A stretch of 64,000 nt of DNA from Cristatella mucedo (lineage: Eukaryota > Bryozoa > Phylactolaemata > Cristatellidae), in the NCBI GenBank assembly GCA_009760855.2, contig WPIO01000002.1, forward strand, positions 2,898,501-2,962,500. The letters are read 5' to 3'. The translations under genes were made by a program, and so were the position numbers. The notes beneath the pieces were generated by a model. That model did not search any database. It saw only the letters and a list, made by a program, of their open reading frames with translations, and was not told the DNA's origin. Each line of letters starts with the position of its first letter. Positions within the stretch are counted from its first letter, which is position 1. Below are positions 20,604 through 29,467 of this stretch, piece after piece.

Positions 20604-23212
20604 ACACACACACAAGGGTGCGCTAGTGCAGCACACACATGCACGTGCACACACAAAACACTCGCATGCACACGCTCGAGCATATTAGCAACGTCCTGCT
20701 GTGCACAGCAAGTGACTTCGAATGCACTTTGGCCAACGTGCAGACCTCCTTTTTATCAAACAGGCTGCTGAGTCCAGCTTCCAGCAGCTGGTGCTTACCC
20801 GTTTACAAAGCAGCGAAAACAACCAAAGAAAAGCCACGTCAAGCAGTTTGGCTAGGATCAAAGACCCCCCCCCCCCCCCCCCGATTCTGGCGGCATTCTC
20901 TCGGCGCTTCGGGTCCGACGACGCCTTGGAAGCGGCAGCCGATGCTGCCGCTAGCCTTGCTGCGCTTTGCAGAGGAGCTTTTGCTGTCTGTATGTCCTTG
21001 GCGCTGCCTACACCGACTGGTCCTTTTTTTTTTACTTTCACCAGAAATGACTCGGTCAGGTCTGGAAGTGATCCTTACATGTCTGTGCATGACCTGTTCA
21101 ATCAAATGGCCACAAGCAGCAGCCATGTTTGCAGTTGATCAACATACCAATAAAAATGAGTCGATAGATTGGCTCTGCATGCCCTGGTCTACACTGACTC
21201 ACAAAATAGTAGAGGCGAATAAATTAAGAACCGGTGCTAGAGAATCAAGTCTGAGACGACGAAGACCACCACCAACAGGCAGGAGGAAGGGCAGGCCAAA
21301 TCCCCCAGCAGCTCTCAAACGCTGTGCGACCTCCCAGCCAGTGCCCCCTTAATCTTTAGCACCTGATGCAACTTGCCTGGTCTGCTGTCAATGGCATAGC
21401 TGCCACATCACAGCACTTCTGTCAGAGCTTCACCGGCTCCACATTATTAAGTATCAAATCGATTTCGAAATCTTCTGTCTTGCTTCAGGTCGCTATTCGA
21501 GTTCCCTGCTCCTCCAGTCACGTGCACTATTGCCCCGGCTCAGCAGGTTCCACTCATTTTGCTCTTCCTCACGTGCGAATGAAACCTTTTTATCAGGCTT
21601 TTAGTTGCTAAGGATCGACAGTCTAGAACTCGCTTCGGTAGCGACCAACAATGACCTCGTATCTTTTACATCTCAGCTTAAGAAGGCATCTGTTCTGCAC
21701 AGGTTTCTGTGCACCCAAGTGCAACTTGCCTTCGTCTACACCTTCGTGCTTTGCTTGCTTACCTGTGCATGATTCAGTATATGTTACTAGCCGGAGGTCC
21801 GACGGCCCAGAGTCTTCTTACGTGCTTTAGCATGCCGGCTCAAGTATAATACTTGTGAGCGTTATATGCATGTTTCAGCATGATACCGTGCACATTACTG
21901 ACCCTTGATTATTGATTCTTTTGCAGCGATTTCTAAAGCGCCTCGGTAGAAATTTAGCTCTCTTAGGGTGCATCAAAAACAACCTACCGTTATCATTATT
22001 AAAATTGATTGATTTGCCTCACATCGAGGTGCAGTCTTGGCCAACAAGGATTATTATAATTGGTTGATTGCTGCACATTGAGATGTAGACTTGACCAACG
22101 ATGTTCGGGCTCTTCGTGCGCTTAGTTGGCCTTCAATTAGCAAAAAGTTCCCAGAAGAACTTTCCGGCATCGATACCAATACGTCAGATGCATTAAGTGC
22201 TCTCTTATCGTTTCAAGCATACTATCGCATGCCTACTTGCTCGATGATTGATTTGGGCTTAAGTTATTGAGCTTGCATCTTTTACACCTCAGCTTAAGAG
22301 ACATCTGTTATGCTCAGGTTTCTGTGCACCCAAGTGAACTTGCCTTCGTCTGTTCCTTCGTGCTTAATTACCAATTGCATCCAACATTTTCCTTTTCGAT
22401 TCCAAAATCATCTCAGTAAAATAAGTGAAGGTGCACACACTATTGACACAGGATCATAAACGCACGCTAAAAATATGTGTGAAATAGAAGTAAAGAGCAA
22501 TTGATCAGCACACAATCACCGCCTACATGCAGCAGAATGGCTACCTTAGCTGGTCAGGACTTGAAGTAGTTAGCGATCGTCGATTTACAGCAAGAATGCT
22601 GCTCGATAAGGATTCGCCTGCTGAAGCTAAAAGAAAACCGCCCATTATACGCAAAAAAAAATTGCTAAGAAAAAAGCTAGTGCATCTTTAACAGCGATAC
22701 TTACTCGAATGCAGAGGGCTTCGTCCAGATCCCGGCGCATCTCCATCGCCGGTATCATCAGCATAGATGAGCTTACAGGACTTGGGAGCCGGAAACGCAG
22801 GCATCTTTTTCGGAAACTCCACCGGATCGACGTTTTTCATGTAGTCTAATAGCTCCGGAAGACACACTCCCATATCGGTGAGAGCCAACAGCGAATCCCC
22901 ATATGAAGCGTCTGACCTGCCAACTGCAACGCGAAGAGATTCATGAGTCAGCCCGGCTACTCAAAAGATGAGCGAAGACAAAGTTTGTGAAGGGATTCGT
23001 GAGTAGGCACCGCCATAGGCAGTGAGCGCCGATCTTCGTAACTTACACTGTTCAGAATATTTCTGAGTGGTCCGACCGATGCTTGTAAGGTACCGTTCCA
23101 TGATATCGATAAGCAGGTCCAGAGGCGTGGCCATTATCGAGTTCCACCCAAGGCTTTGACATATCTGAGCTACAGTAATCTTTACTGAACTCTGGCAGAG
23201 GTTAGAAGCCAT
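10516..23212 (-). CDS. TAF3: TAF3, TFIID subunit 3 (histone fold + PHD finger), 7 exons, complete
   Basis: TFIID subunit of RNA polymerase II initiation. In the family the histone fold pairs with TAF10 and the PHD finger reads H3K4me3 at active promoters. Exons on minus: 23212-23047, 22923-22705, 20141-18424, 18120-17803, 13726-13472, 10983-10868, 10615-10516. Phases close over 2,892 nt, giving 963 aa (human 929). Histone fold at residues 1-85 (ITVAQICQSLGWNS; FGRSDASYGDSLLALTDMGV). Long disordered Ala/Ser/Pro/Lys-rich middle with two DDVIDSVARG-like motifs, as in vertebrate TAF3, and a Lys/Glu-rich run (KHKKEKKEKKKKKNKERHRD). PHD finger at residues 905-951 with complete C4-H-C3 zinc ligands and the DDGSPMIGC block, then a basic tail to the stop. 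Least certain is the exon 3 acceptor: ACACAG|AT keeps the phase, but a better-looking acceptor 52 bases downstream (CCACCACAG) would not. Exon 3 ends at a GC donor. Confidence 0.95.
10868..10983 (-). CDS. TAF3: TAF3 exon 6 (first half of PHD finger)
   Basis: Codes NKVWICPGCHHPDDGSPMIG then CDKCEDWYHW. The acceptor is TGTCTGTAG|GTTGAT (or CCAG|GAAGCA 15 bases later, same phase). Donor CACTG|GTATGT splits the Trp codon. Confidence 0.93.
11236..12046 (-). mobile_element. LINE fragment in TAF3 intron 5, split by a younger insertion
   Basis: Minus-strand tail (AATAATAATAATACATTTGA then CGCCCTCAGAGAACTGAATC) followed by the 3' UTR and an RT C-terminal region with FNFCNSLLTGLPVCVQ and FGDRAFSSNAPKAWNSLP-like residues (minus-strand ORF 11593-12048). 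A plus-strand tail copy at 11432-11545 sits inside it. Confidence 0.8.
11432..11545 (+). mobile_element. Short LINE tail copy nested in an older LINE
   Basis: Plus-strand GCAAATGTAAAGCGCCTAGA then GATTAAGTTCTCTGAGGGTG, ending in (ATT)n. The interrupted minus-strand LINE resumes with TGGCACAGTGTCAGCATGCA. Confidence 0.75.
13157..13288. repeat. (GGA)n trinucleotide tract, about 44 units
   Basis: Nearly perfect GGA on plus and TCC on minus, in TAF3 intron 5, 183 bases downstream (in transcription direction) of exon 5. The spurious poly-Pro, poly-Leu and poly-Arg ORFs come from it. Purine-rich mirror symmetry allows triplex or G-quadruplex structure in principle. Confidence 0.97.
13472..13726 (-). 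CDS. TAF3: TAF3 exon 5
   Basis: Codes PELAAVVEAAVSTAPVPKLL then FKIAGKTIS and an Ala/Ser-rich stretch to TETEFTGTREV, aligned with the PRLTLRVGAG...TETVSTYV linker of human TAF3. Acceptor is (CT)n-ATTGCAG|CCC; donor GAAGTG|GTGAGA. Phase 0 at both ends. Confidence 0.85.
15050..15160 (-). mobile_element. SINE family B, head portion (TAF3 intron 4)
   Basis: Plus strand shows TATGCCTCAGGGCTCGAGTC then CACGACC, GTAAGCACCTTAAGC and ACCAAACCAGG: the minus-strand tRNA-like head of the family seen complete at 44.5 kb. Confidence 0.65.
15160..15690. other. Unassigned stretch with moderately long minus-strand ORFs
   Basis: Two overlapping minus-strand ORFs (15760-15467 and 15445-15152) give non-repetitive peptides such as LIFRACFRLVRHLIPGIVDQ. 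I recognise no family; an old retroelement body is as likely as anything else. Confidence 0.3.
15690..15840 (+). mobile_element. LINE 3' end
   Basis: CCTAACCATGTTATGCTTGT 3' UTR block, then AAAGAGATTTAGTTTTCTGA and GGGTGCTATACACATG with a TTATT tail. Confidence 0.75.
16216..17105 (-). mobile_element. LINE fragment (TAF3 intron 4)
   Basis: Starts with the inverted tail (CTATACTTATATAGTGCCCC), runs through the 3' UTR and RT C-terminal half, and ends near the segment that codes LLKLNADKTS-like residues on the minus strand. Many frameshifts. Confidence 0.78.
17165..17375 (+). mobile_element. LINE RT fragment, opposite orientation
   Basis: Plus-strand peptide NFGFHLYAGTQLYMG aligns with the catalytic-motif region LGFHFYADDTQLY of the other copies; the two Asp of YADD are lost, so it is dead. 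Confidence 0.65.
17803..18120 (-). CDS. TAF3: TAF3 exon 4 (Lys/Glu/Arg-rich)
   Basis: Acceptor CTTCGTCTGCAG|GAAAAG, donor CGCGAG|GTACTG, both phase 0. Codes EKHKKEKKEKKKKKNKERHR and a long basic, His-rich, highly charged stretch, matching the Lys-rich region before the PHD in other TAF3 proteins. Confidence 0.88.
18424..20141 (-). CDS. TAF3: TAF3 exon 3 (large disordered region)
   Basis: About 570 codons, GC-rich, rich in Ala, Ser, Pro, Asp/Glu and Lys. Contains a SSDPKRREKAAVAKQRKRD basic patch, DDTFDAVIRGG and STIDDVIDSVARG motifs, and a KRKRSESGEERPRKRKKKKS nuclear-localisation-like run. The 3' end joins exon 4 through a GC-AG intron (GAGGAAG|GCGAGT). The 5' boundary is uncertain. Confidence 0.85.
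20518..20614. repeat. (CA)n microsatellite
   Basis: About 45 CA units with a few TA interruptions, in TAF3 intron 2. Confidence 0.95.
20893..21061 (-). pseudogene. Decayed duplicate of a TAF3 exon 3 segment
   Basis: Direct duplicate of 19656-19826. Both share TCTCGGCGCTTCGGGTCCGA, GGCAGCCGATGCTGCCGCT, TGCAGAGGAGCTTTTGCTG and GAAATGACTCGGTCAGGT. The copy has a deletion after GCCGCT and a longer T run, so the frame is broken, although the minus strand still reads KASSDPKRRE as in TAF3. It lies in the intron just upstream of the source exon and stops inside exon sequence at both ends. Confidence 0.9.
21360..22000 (+). mobile_element. LINE 3' region (TAF3 intron 2)
   Basis: Old copy: MQLAWSAVNGIAATSQHF-like RT C-terminal remnant, later TCTCAGCTTAAGAAGGCATC, ending with TAAAGCGCCTCGGTAGAAAT and TTAGGGTGCATC. 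A ~95-bp piece (21655-21755) recurs at 22268-22362. Confidence 0.65.
22005..22365 (+). repeat. Diverged duplicated segments
   Basis: Two related ~50-bp pieces stand side by side (GATTTGCCTCACATCGAGGT near 22013 and GATTGCTGCACATTGAGATG near 22066), followed by a second copy of the LINE-derived block TCTGTGCACCCAAGTG. Confidence 0.5.
22705..22923 (-). CDS. TAF3: TAF3 exon 2 (rest of histone fold)
   Basis: Acceptor GCGTTGCAG|TTGGCAGG restores FGRSDASYGD across the junction, matching YGRTDP in human. Contains LTDMGVCLPELLDYMKNVDP and VEFPKKMPAFPAPK. Donor TTCGA|GTAAGTAT, phase 1. Confidence 0.95.
23047..23212 (-). CDS. TAF3: TAF3 exon 1 (start, histone fold helices 1-2)
   Basis: Starts MASNLCQSSVKITVAQICQS. 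The ATG at 23212 is the first ATG in frame; a TTG five codons upstream is not a plausible start. Ends GAACAGT|GTAAGT in phase 1, an excellent donor. Confidence 0.95.
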
Positions 23213-23784
23213 GGTTCTGTTGGCCAACTAACGCATGGCGATAATACACAAAGCTGGTATAAAGACGACAAAACCACCTCTTAAAGAAGTGACGGTCTCT
23301 TTAACTCATATATCCTTGAAAATACCTCAGCACAGCGAAGCCAGCCGAATAGAGTCACAACTCCAAGACCTGCCGGGTGCCGCTGATGTACGCGCTCGAG
23401 GATATTGATGTAGGCGGCACTGCTTTCAAGACTTCCACGCTAGAAAGCGGCCGGAAGCACCATCTATCTAGATTGAAATTAGCCCGTTTTGTATCATAAA
23501 TGCATCAATTAAAATAATAAAAAATTAAATAAATAGTAAATTTCACAAGTAATGCCAATTTGTCTGATTGTGTAGCCCAGCCCTTTCATCCCTAGGAAAC
23601 GGCTTTATTGCGACGGCCATGCCTCACGAATGTGCCCGGTCACTAGCCCTCGCCATCCTCTAAACCAGTACTTCGCTTCTGTTATATTTCCTATTCTTAA
23701 ATTAATTAAGCGCCGATAGATCTTTCGCAAGTGCTGTCACTGGATCAAAGGTAAGAGACAGATAATCGTGCACATTTCTTTCTT

Positions 23785-23875
23785 TTGCTCAATTCTTTTG
23801 CAGCAAATGTAAAGCGCCTAGAAAGAGAGTTCTCTGAGGGCGCTTTATCAAGTGTAGTAATATTTTTATTATTTT
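23785..23875 (+). mobile_element. LINE 3' tail
   Basis: GCAGCAAATGTAAAGCGCCT then GAGAGTTCTCTGAGGGCGCT, ending in a TTATT-rich run. Confidence 0.75.
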
Positions 23876-24377
23876 GCAAACATAAATATTGTAACATACT
23901 GGCAGTATTTTACTGTAATGACATTAGAATATAAATAGTTTGAATCTGTGGTGAATCTGTGAGTTAATTGCCTTGGCGATGAAGTCGCAATGCCTACACC
24001 AGCTCAATCGATCGTTTGGGATTGTCTTAGTAACGGCACTATGCTCTTTTTTATAATTCGGGACAGGCAAATTGTGAGCTCCAAGAGGTAAACATGAATT
24101 TGGGCGTGGGGATGTTTTAAGTGCTAATTGAAAGCAGTTCCTGAATTCACCATTGGGGTTCGACCAGCTGTACAGATGTCGGCCATGGGCACGGCTTCCC
24201 TTGCTAGCGAATCCCGAACATCGGTGCGTTTAGTCCTCGTTGACTTCTGCTAAGCATCATCAGATATGTACAACAGCGCCTTGGTAATAAGTTTATGTGA
24301 ATAGCGAGAGTAGCTCATTCTATCATTATACACAAGAGTGTTTGTTTTGTGTTGACTGCCGATGCAGCTCTTATAAA

Positions 24378-24535
24378 AATATAATAAAATTCATTTGTGT
24401 AGCGCCCCGAGAGAACCTAATCTTTATTCTGGCGCTTCACGTATGCCGCAGGGCTCGAGTCCACGACCTCGGTCGTCAAAGTGAGCACCTTCACTCCTTG
24501 ACCAAATCTGGTTTCACACCGAAAGCTGCTTAGGT
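24378..24535 (-). mobile_element. SINE family B (tRNA head + LINE-like tail)
   Basis: On minus: tRNA-like head (GACCGAGGTCGTGGACTCGA as B box), then CGTGAAGCGCCAGAATAAAG and the tail GGGGCGCTACACAAATGAAT. The tail matches the LINE 3' end. Confidence 0.8.
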
Positions 24536-25614
24536 TTAGAGTTCGCTTTAGAAAGCTCTCCTGCATAATACCCACTTGGTCTTTGTGGAGTTTAAGGCAG
24601 AGATAAAATAAAATAAAAACCACACATCACGAGTCTTTAGACAATGGCCAAGGTTGTTTGGCTTGCCACCCTCACTTCATGCTTTACGATGGAATGATTA
24701 GTTGGTAAATATTTCCAGCTTAGTGGAATCACTAGCGTTATTTTATGGTAGCTCACCCAAACGATGGCTTTTTCTGTGCGTAGCTAAGACAATTCGCATC
24801 TTGCTGGGGTAGGGCTGCCGAGAACATCGCTTTGCCTGTTCAGCTGATTCATAACAAGGCAATTTATTCAGGGGAGGATGCAAGGGTTGGGAGATGGCCC
24901 AATCCATGGCTGAGGGAGCTGCATTGGTGTGTGTGATCTGTCCTTAGTTTTTCTAGACTTTCAGTTGGATTTGACTCTACGTTTATTTTGAGCCACATAT
25001 AGCAGCGATTATACTACTAAGGGAGAATTCTTCTTGGACACGAGGCACTTTAGAAGGTGGCTTGATTACATGTCGATGGATTTGAAGCCAACTGCATTTG
25101 TTCCTGTTGCCGTGTTCATTAGGTTGCCATAGTTTGGTTTGTTGTTCAATGCAGTCTTCCTCATTCATTTTAATGGGTACCCCGATCGCCCGGTGGATTT
25201 GCCGGCACCGTAAACAACGTCGCTCATTGCTACTTTTTTCTTTGCTGCCACTAATAGCAGATCAGGTTTTTGCTGACAAGAGTTGTTATATTTGTGCTGA
25301 TAATGGGCCTTTTGTGGGCAGATGAAGGGAGCTGGTTCACATATCGATAGTCAGTTATATGCAAGAGAAAGCAGCTTTGACAGTTAGACTTTCAGTTGTT
25401 AGTGAGCTGGTGAAGCTGCAGGCTTTAGGTTGTTTATTTTTCTTGCTTCTGCCCTAGCACTGTTATCGTCCATTTGGCTTTAGTTAAAGTAGTCTTCTTA
25501 GCCCATTACCAACGGACCATTTCCCTTGATGGTTTTACATGTGAGGGATTTTTCCATGAGGCAGAGAGTATGCATCCTTCACATCTGTCTGTATAAAACC
25601 AAACACTTTTCCAA

Positions 25615-25760
25615 GCCTTGTTTACAGCATTCAACCAGAGTTTAGGGGTGTACCTTTGCAGACCGAGGTCATAGGCTTCAGCCCTTGGGTAGATGTAAAG
25701 CGCCTGGCTAGAAATTAAGTTCTCTTAGGGCTCTATGTAAATGAATTGTATTTATTTATT
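25615..25760 (+). mobile_element. SINE family B, plus-strand copy
   Basis: Head with GACCGAGGTCATAGGCTTCA, junction GTAGATGTAAAGCGCCTGGC, tail TTAAGTTCTCTTAGGGCTCT then ATGTAAATGAATTG. Confidence 0.72.
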
Positions 25761-25994
25761 TTGGGCTGCCAGTTTATTATTGTGGCTGTGATCTGGGATC
25801 TTGGGCGTTCCAGAAAGACAGGCTTCAGTCCGGAGCATAGTGCAGGTACTTCAGCTTTCACTAAATGATGTTGCTGTCAGTTGTGCAGACGATGAGGTCA
25901 CCTTGCGAATTATTGGTCACCCTGCCGATGGCTGGCAGAACTGCTTGGAATTTCTCATTGAGGTCACAGTTGAACATTGGCAAGGCCAAGCTCG

Positions 25995-27355
25995 ATAATA
26001 ATAATAATATATTTGTATAGTGTCCTCAGATAACTTAATCTTTTTCTAGGCACTCAACATATGGTGCAAAGGAAGCATGATCACATGGTTAGGGGTAGCA
26101 TGCTCATTGATAGCAAGCATAACATGGTTAGAAGTGACATGCACAGGGTCAGCATGCAAATGTGGTTAGTAGCAGTATGTACAGTGTCAGCATGCAAAAG
26201 CACACAAAAGACGAATCGCATGGACCTATTAAATGTTGCGATAAATAGATGCATCATTTCAGCTACTTTTTAAATGTCAAGTCAAGGGATGTGACGCCAG
26301 TTGGAAATGAGTTCCAGGCTTCGGGAGCATAAGACCTAAACGCACGGTCTCCAAAGGATTTGAGGCTCGTATGAGGTGTAGCTAAACGATTAGATTCAGA
26401 AAGCAGGTGGTACGATGCTTGACCTGGTAGGGGAGTGGATTTGATAGGTAGTCTGGTGTCAAATGATAAAGGGACCCAACAGTGAGTGACAGAGCCTTGA
26501 AGTCAATGCCCTGCTTGACTGGCAGCCAGTGCAGGTCGGCAAGCAGTGGTGTGATTTGGCAACTGCAATACTCACGACAGACAAGCCTAGCTACAAAGTT
26601 TTGCACGACCTGTAAGTGCCTGATTGCACAGGCTGGTAGACCAGCAAGCAGTCAGTCAGATAAGTAGAGAAGTGATGTCAGCTATGCATGGACCAATTTA
26701 GATGTAGTAACCCTGTCTAAGCGAGCCCGACTTTTAGCTATGTTGTGTAGCTGAAAGTAAGCAGACTTGACTGTGGAGCTGATGTGGTCGTTTAATGACA
26801 GGTCACTTTGGAACAGGACACTTAGATTACGTGCAAATTTAACAGGAGACATGCTGGCAGAGCTGATTTTAAGCATTAGGTATTTCAATTTTTGAATCAC
26901 ACTTGGTTTGCCCATAACTAGTAAGTTGGCGTTATAATCAATTTAAGAAAGTTTGCTGTCATTCATGTGCGGATGTCATCAATACATGTAGCAAGGGAGC
27001 TGAGAGAATTCGGCATGCTGGAGGGCTGGGAGGGATCAAAGCAAATGTACAACTGAGTGTCATCTGCATAGAAGTGAAAGCCTAGGTTGTACCAGGCAAT
27101 CACGTCGACAGGAGGGGGAATATAAACTGTGAAAAGAAATAGACCCAGCACAGAGCCTGGAGACTCCCAAAACATCAGTGGTTAATCGGACGATCTTTGT
27201 CAGTTCACATCAATAGTCTGGAGCCTTCCACTGAGATAGGATCTGAACCATTGCAATGCAGTGCCAGTGATGCCCATGCGAGATAAGAGGCACTCGAGAA
27301 GGACTTGGTGATCGATAGTATCAAAAGCTGCCGAAAGATTTCCTGCCGTGCTGCT
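25995..27355 (-). mobile_element. Long LINE fragment (CR1/L2-like), reverse transcriptase to 3' tail
   Basis: One of the two longest copies. On minus from 27355: FDTIDH-like motif, [32 protein letters not shown], then the catalytic block NLGFHFYADDTQLYICFDPS, LNDHISSTVKSAYFQLHNIA, SRLDFCNSLLAGLSA-like, ITPLLADLHWLPVKQGIDFK, and the 3' UTR ending GGACACTATACAAATATATT with ATT units. The motif order is that of non-LTR reverse transcriptases. Stops and frameshifts interrupt it; the 5' half (endonuclease) is absent. A Harbinger-like element abuts its 5' end. Confidence 0.88.
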
Positions 27356-27357
27356 AA

Positions 27358-27898
27358 AGCCTGGTTCAGACGGCGAATCTTGCTTCCTATCTACTCGAGT
27401 CTTTGGTGTATAGTCACCAACACCGTGGGCGGTCCAGACTTAGCGAAGGCTTGGTGAAGACTCAGCTGCCAAACCCGGTTCTACTTTTTCAGCCAACACT
27501 TACCAAGTGACCGATCATAGACACCATTCAGTGCCTGACACCTACTGCATTGCTTAGCAAAGAATGGCTGACAACTTCACCAGCGAAATCATCGAAGTGT
27601 TCCAGGCAGCGAGTCCCTGTTTATGGGACACTTCGAGTTCAGAGTTCAAGAATCAGATTTCGAGGCTGCGAGCGATAAAGGCTACAGCCGACAGGTTTCT
27701 TTCTACCAGTAATTGTGTTAGCAAAGCATGGCCGGAGAGAAATGCTCTCGCTATCCCGTGAACACTCAGTGGGCAAAGCAAGTACAAAGCCAGACTTGGA
27801 GCAAGATTGCCGTCTAAACCTACAAACCGGAAGACCGTAGTAAGGCTCAATTAGGTAGGAAACAGGTAGTAAGCAAGATTCACCATCAAAACCAGGCT
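27358..27898 (+). mobile_element. PIF/Harbinger-like element, 541 bp, with MADF-like ORF
   Basis: Terminal inverted repeats AGCCTGGTTCAGACGGCGAA at the left and its imperfect reverse complement (TTCACCATCAAAACCAGGCT) at the right extend inward over TCTTGCTTNCTA. Flanked by TAA on the left and TAC on the right, close to the 3-bp target duplication typical of PIF/Harbinger. It is too short to code a transposase. Confidence 0.75.
27564..27761 (+). CDS. MADF-like ORF inside the Harbinger-like element
   Basis: 65 codons starting MADNFTSEIIEVFQAASPCL, then WDTSSSEFKNQISRLRAIK. The pattern (acidic/hydrophobic helix, PCLWD, then charged helix) resembles the start of a MADF/Myb-SANT-like domain, the type of second protein carried by PIF/Harbinger transposons. 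Full MADF domains run about 80-90 residues; here only the first 35 or so look family-like, so it is a truncated remnant. Expression unknown. Confidence 0.5.
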   Translation: MADNFTSEIIEVFQAASPCLWDTSSSEFKNQISRLRAIKATADRFLSTSNCVSKAWPERNALAIP

Positions 27899-28900
27899 TA
27901 CATTTTTCGCAAGCTGCAGCTGATTGTGGACTGGAAATTCCCGAATAAAGGGGATTGAAGTAATCTGAACGCTATGCAGCAAACACGCGAACTATGTCGA
28001 ATACTTATTACCAAGTGGAACCCGATTTTGGCAATGCTCCATAGCCAAAAGTTTGCCGACTTGACTTCGTAGGAAGCTGGTCAAACGCAACGCAATGAAA
28101 GCATCGTGTTGTCATCAGTCTGTAGCTCTGCCAATGCACACAGGCTAAGCAGGCGCTGTGTTGCAGCGGACAGATTATCGTTTAGCGCACTCAAAGCCCG
28201 AAGTAGCTTGTGTGGGAAGACCAGCTAGAAAGTAGGAATTCAGGATCGGGTGGCTGGACAGACAGAGCATGGGAAGCTACCCACGAGTGGGGGCTAGAGG
28301 AAGCAAGTTCCACTGCGCAAGGGCGTGCAGAAAGCAAACAGCACCCGCCATCAGCACGCGATCTTTGAGCAAAAGACTGCATGCAGAGTGCGCATTGCCG
28401 AGAGAAGACCTAAGGGAGGGCAAGGACGACGTGCTGCTGTGGCTGTCTAACCAAGAGTTAGACTGTCGCGTGCGGCCATTTCGGACGTTTAGAACGTCCT
28501 GCCAGTGACTGTCCAGGCGCTGCATTAAGGGGGGACCAATCTCGAAAAGCAGCAGAGACCGGCAAGGTTGCGTGTCTCCTTTGCCGGCAGAGACAGCTTG
28601 GCTTCCGTGACGGCGGTCCCCAGTCTTTGGAGTTTCCCGTGACGTGCCGGAAGGTGGTGGCACGTCATGGCTAGCGATGGGTGCCGGCGTCGTCCGGCGG
28701 CCATTTGTGAGACCAGTTTGCTGCTGCCGCTGCTGCTTCTCGGTGCAGACTCTCCGAGCAGCTGGTGCGCATCGCTGGCCCGAGCTGCTCGCTAGCTTCC
28801 TGTTTTTCGTTGTCAGCAGAGCCGACCGGCGCGTGTGGCAGGCCTTCAGGCCGCGCTCCATTCTGCGTGCATCTCTCATTCTGAAGGGTCGGCTGCGGCC

Positions 28901-29467
28901 ATGGGCGTCCTGGAGCGACTCGCCGAGTGGCTGGGCATGAAGAAGAAAGAGGCCAACATCGTCGTCGTCGGCTTGGACAACAGCGGGAAGACGTCGATCC
29001 TCAACTTCCTCAAGCCGGCGGAGGCGAGAAGCCACGAGGTCGTGCCGACGGTCGGCTTTAACGTGGAGAGCTTCCAGACCAAGGCGCTCAAGTTCAACGC
29101 CTTCGACATGTCGGGCCAGGGCAGGTACCGCAACATGTGGGAGCACTACTACAAGGAGTGCCACGCCGTTATATTCGTCATCGACAGCAGCGACAAGTTG
29201 CGCATGGTCGTGGCCCGCGACGAGCTCGACCAGATCCTGCGCCATGCCGAGATTCAGCGCAAGCGCGTGCCCATCCTCTTCTTTGCCAACAAGATGGACC
29301 TGCGTGACGCCCTGTCGAGCGTGAAGGTCTCCACTGTCATGAGTCTCGACCAGATACGCGACAAGCCGTGGCACATATGCGCCAGCAACGCCCTCACCGG
29401 CGAGGGCTTGTCCGAGGGCATCGACTGGCTCACCGACCAGGTGAAGGAAGTGCTCAAGACCAAGTAG
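28901..29467 (+). CDS. ARL6: ARL6 (BBS3), ARF-like ciliary GTPase, single exon
   Basis: Small GTPase which in its GTP form recruits the BBSome coat to membranes at the base of cilia. 188 aa (human 186), colinear with family members. G1 P-loop GLDNSGKTS at 24-32 (T31 is the residue hit in human BBS3 disease), switch I Thr50 in PTVGFN, G3 DMSGQGRYR at 69-77 (typical of ARL6, other ARFs have DVGGQ), [10 protein letters not shown]4 NKMD at 130-133, G5 CASNA at 160-164. An N-terminal amphipathic helix [17 protein letters not shown] is present, with Gly2. The frame is open further upstream to 28835, but the family start and a good context (GCGGCCATGG) favour 28901. No intron interrupts the coding region, unlike most animal ARL6 genes. 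All key residues are intact. Confidence 0.96.
   Translation: MGVLERLAEWLGMKKKEANIVVVGLDNSGKTSILNFLKPAEARSHEVVPTVGFNVESFQTKALKFNAFDMSGQGRYRNMWEHYYKECHAVIFVIDSSDKLRMVVARDELDQILRHAEIQRKRVPILFFANKMDLRDALSSVKVSTVMSLDQIRDKPWHICASNALTGEGLSEGIDWLTDQVKEVLKTK

Larger units (their letters stand above)
20140..22704. other. TAF3 intron 2 region: repeats and duplicated exon fragment
   Basis: Between exon 2 and exon 3 lie a (CA)n tract, a poly-C run of about 17 (20866-20882), a decayed copy of part of exon 3 and LINE fragments. I looked for a small exon coding a YIPDHLP-type motif that could settle the exon 3 phase and did not find one. Confidence 0.6.
23213..28628. other. Intergenic stretch between TAF3 and ARL6
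   Basis: No host gene recognised. It contains LINE tails, two SINE-B copies, one long LINE and a Harbinger-like element (listed separately). TAF3 and ARL6 diverge here, so promoters of both should lie within it, but I see no clear TATA box for either. Confidence 0.55.
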
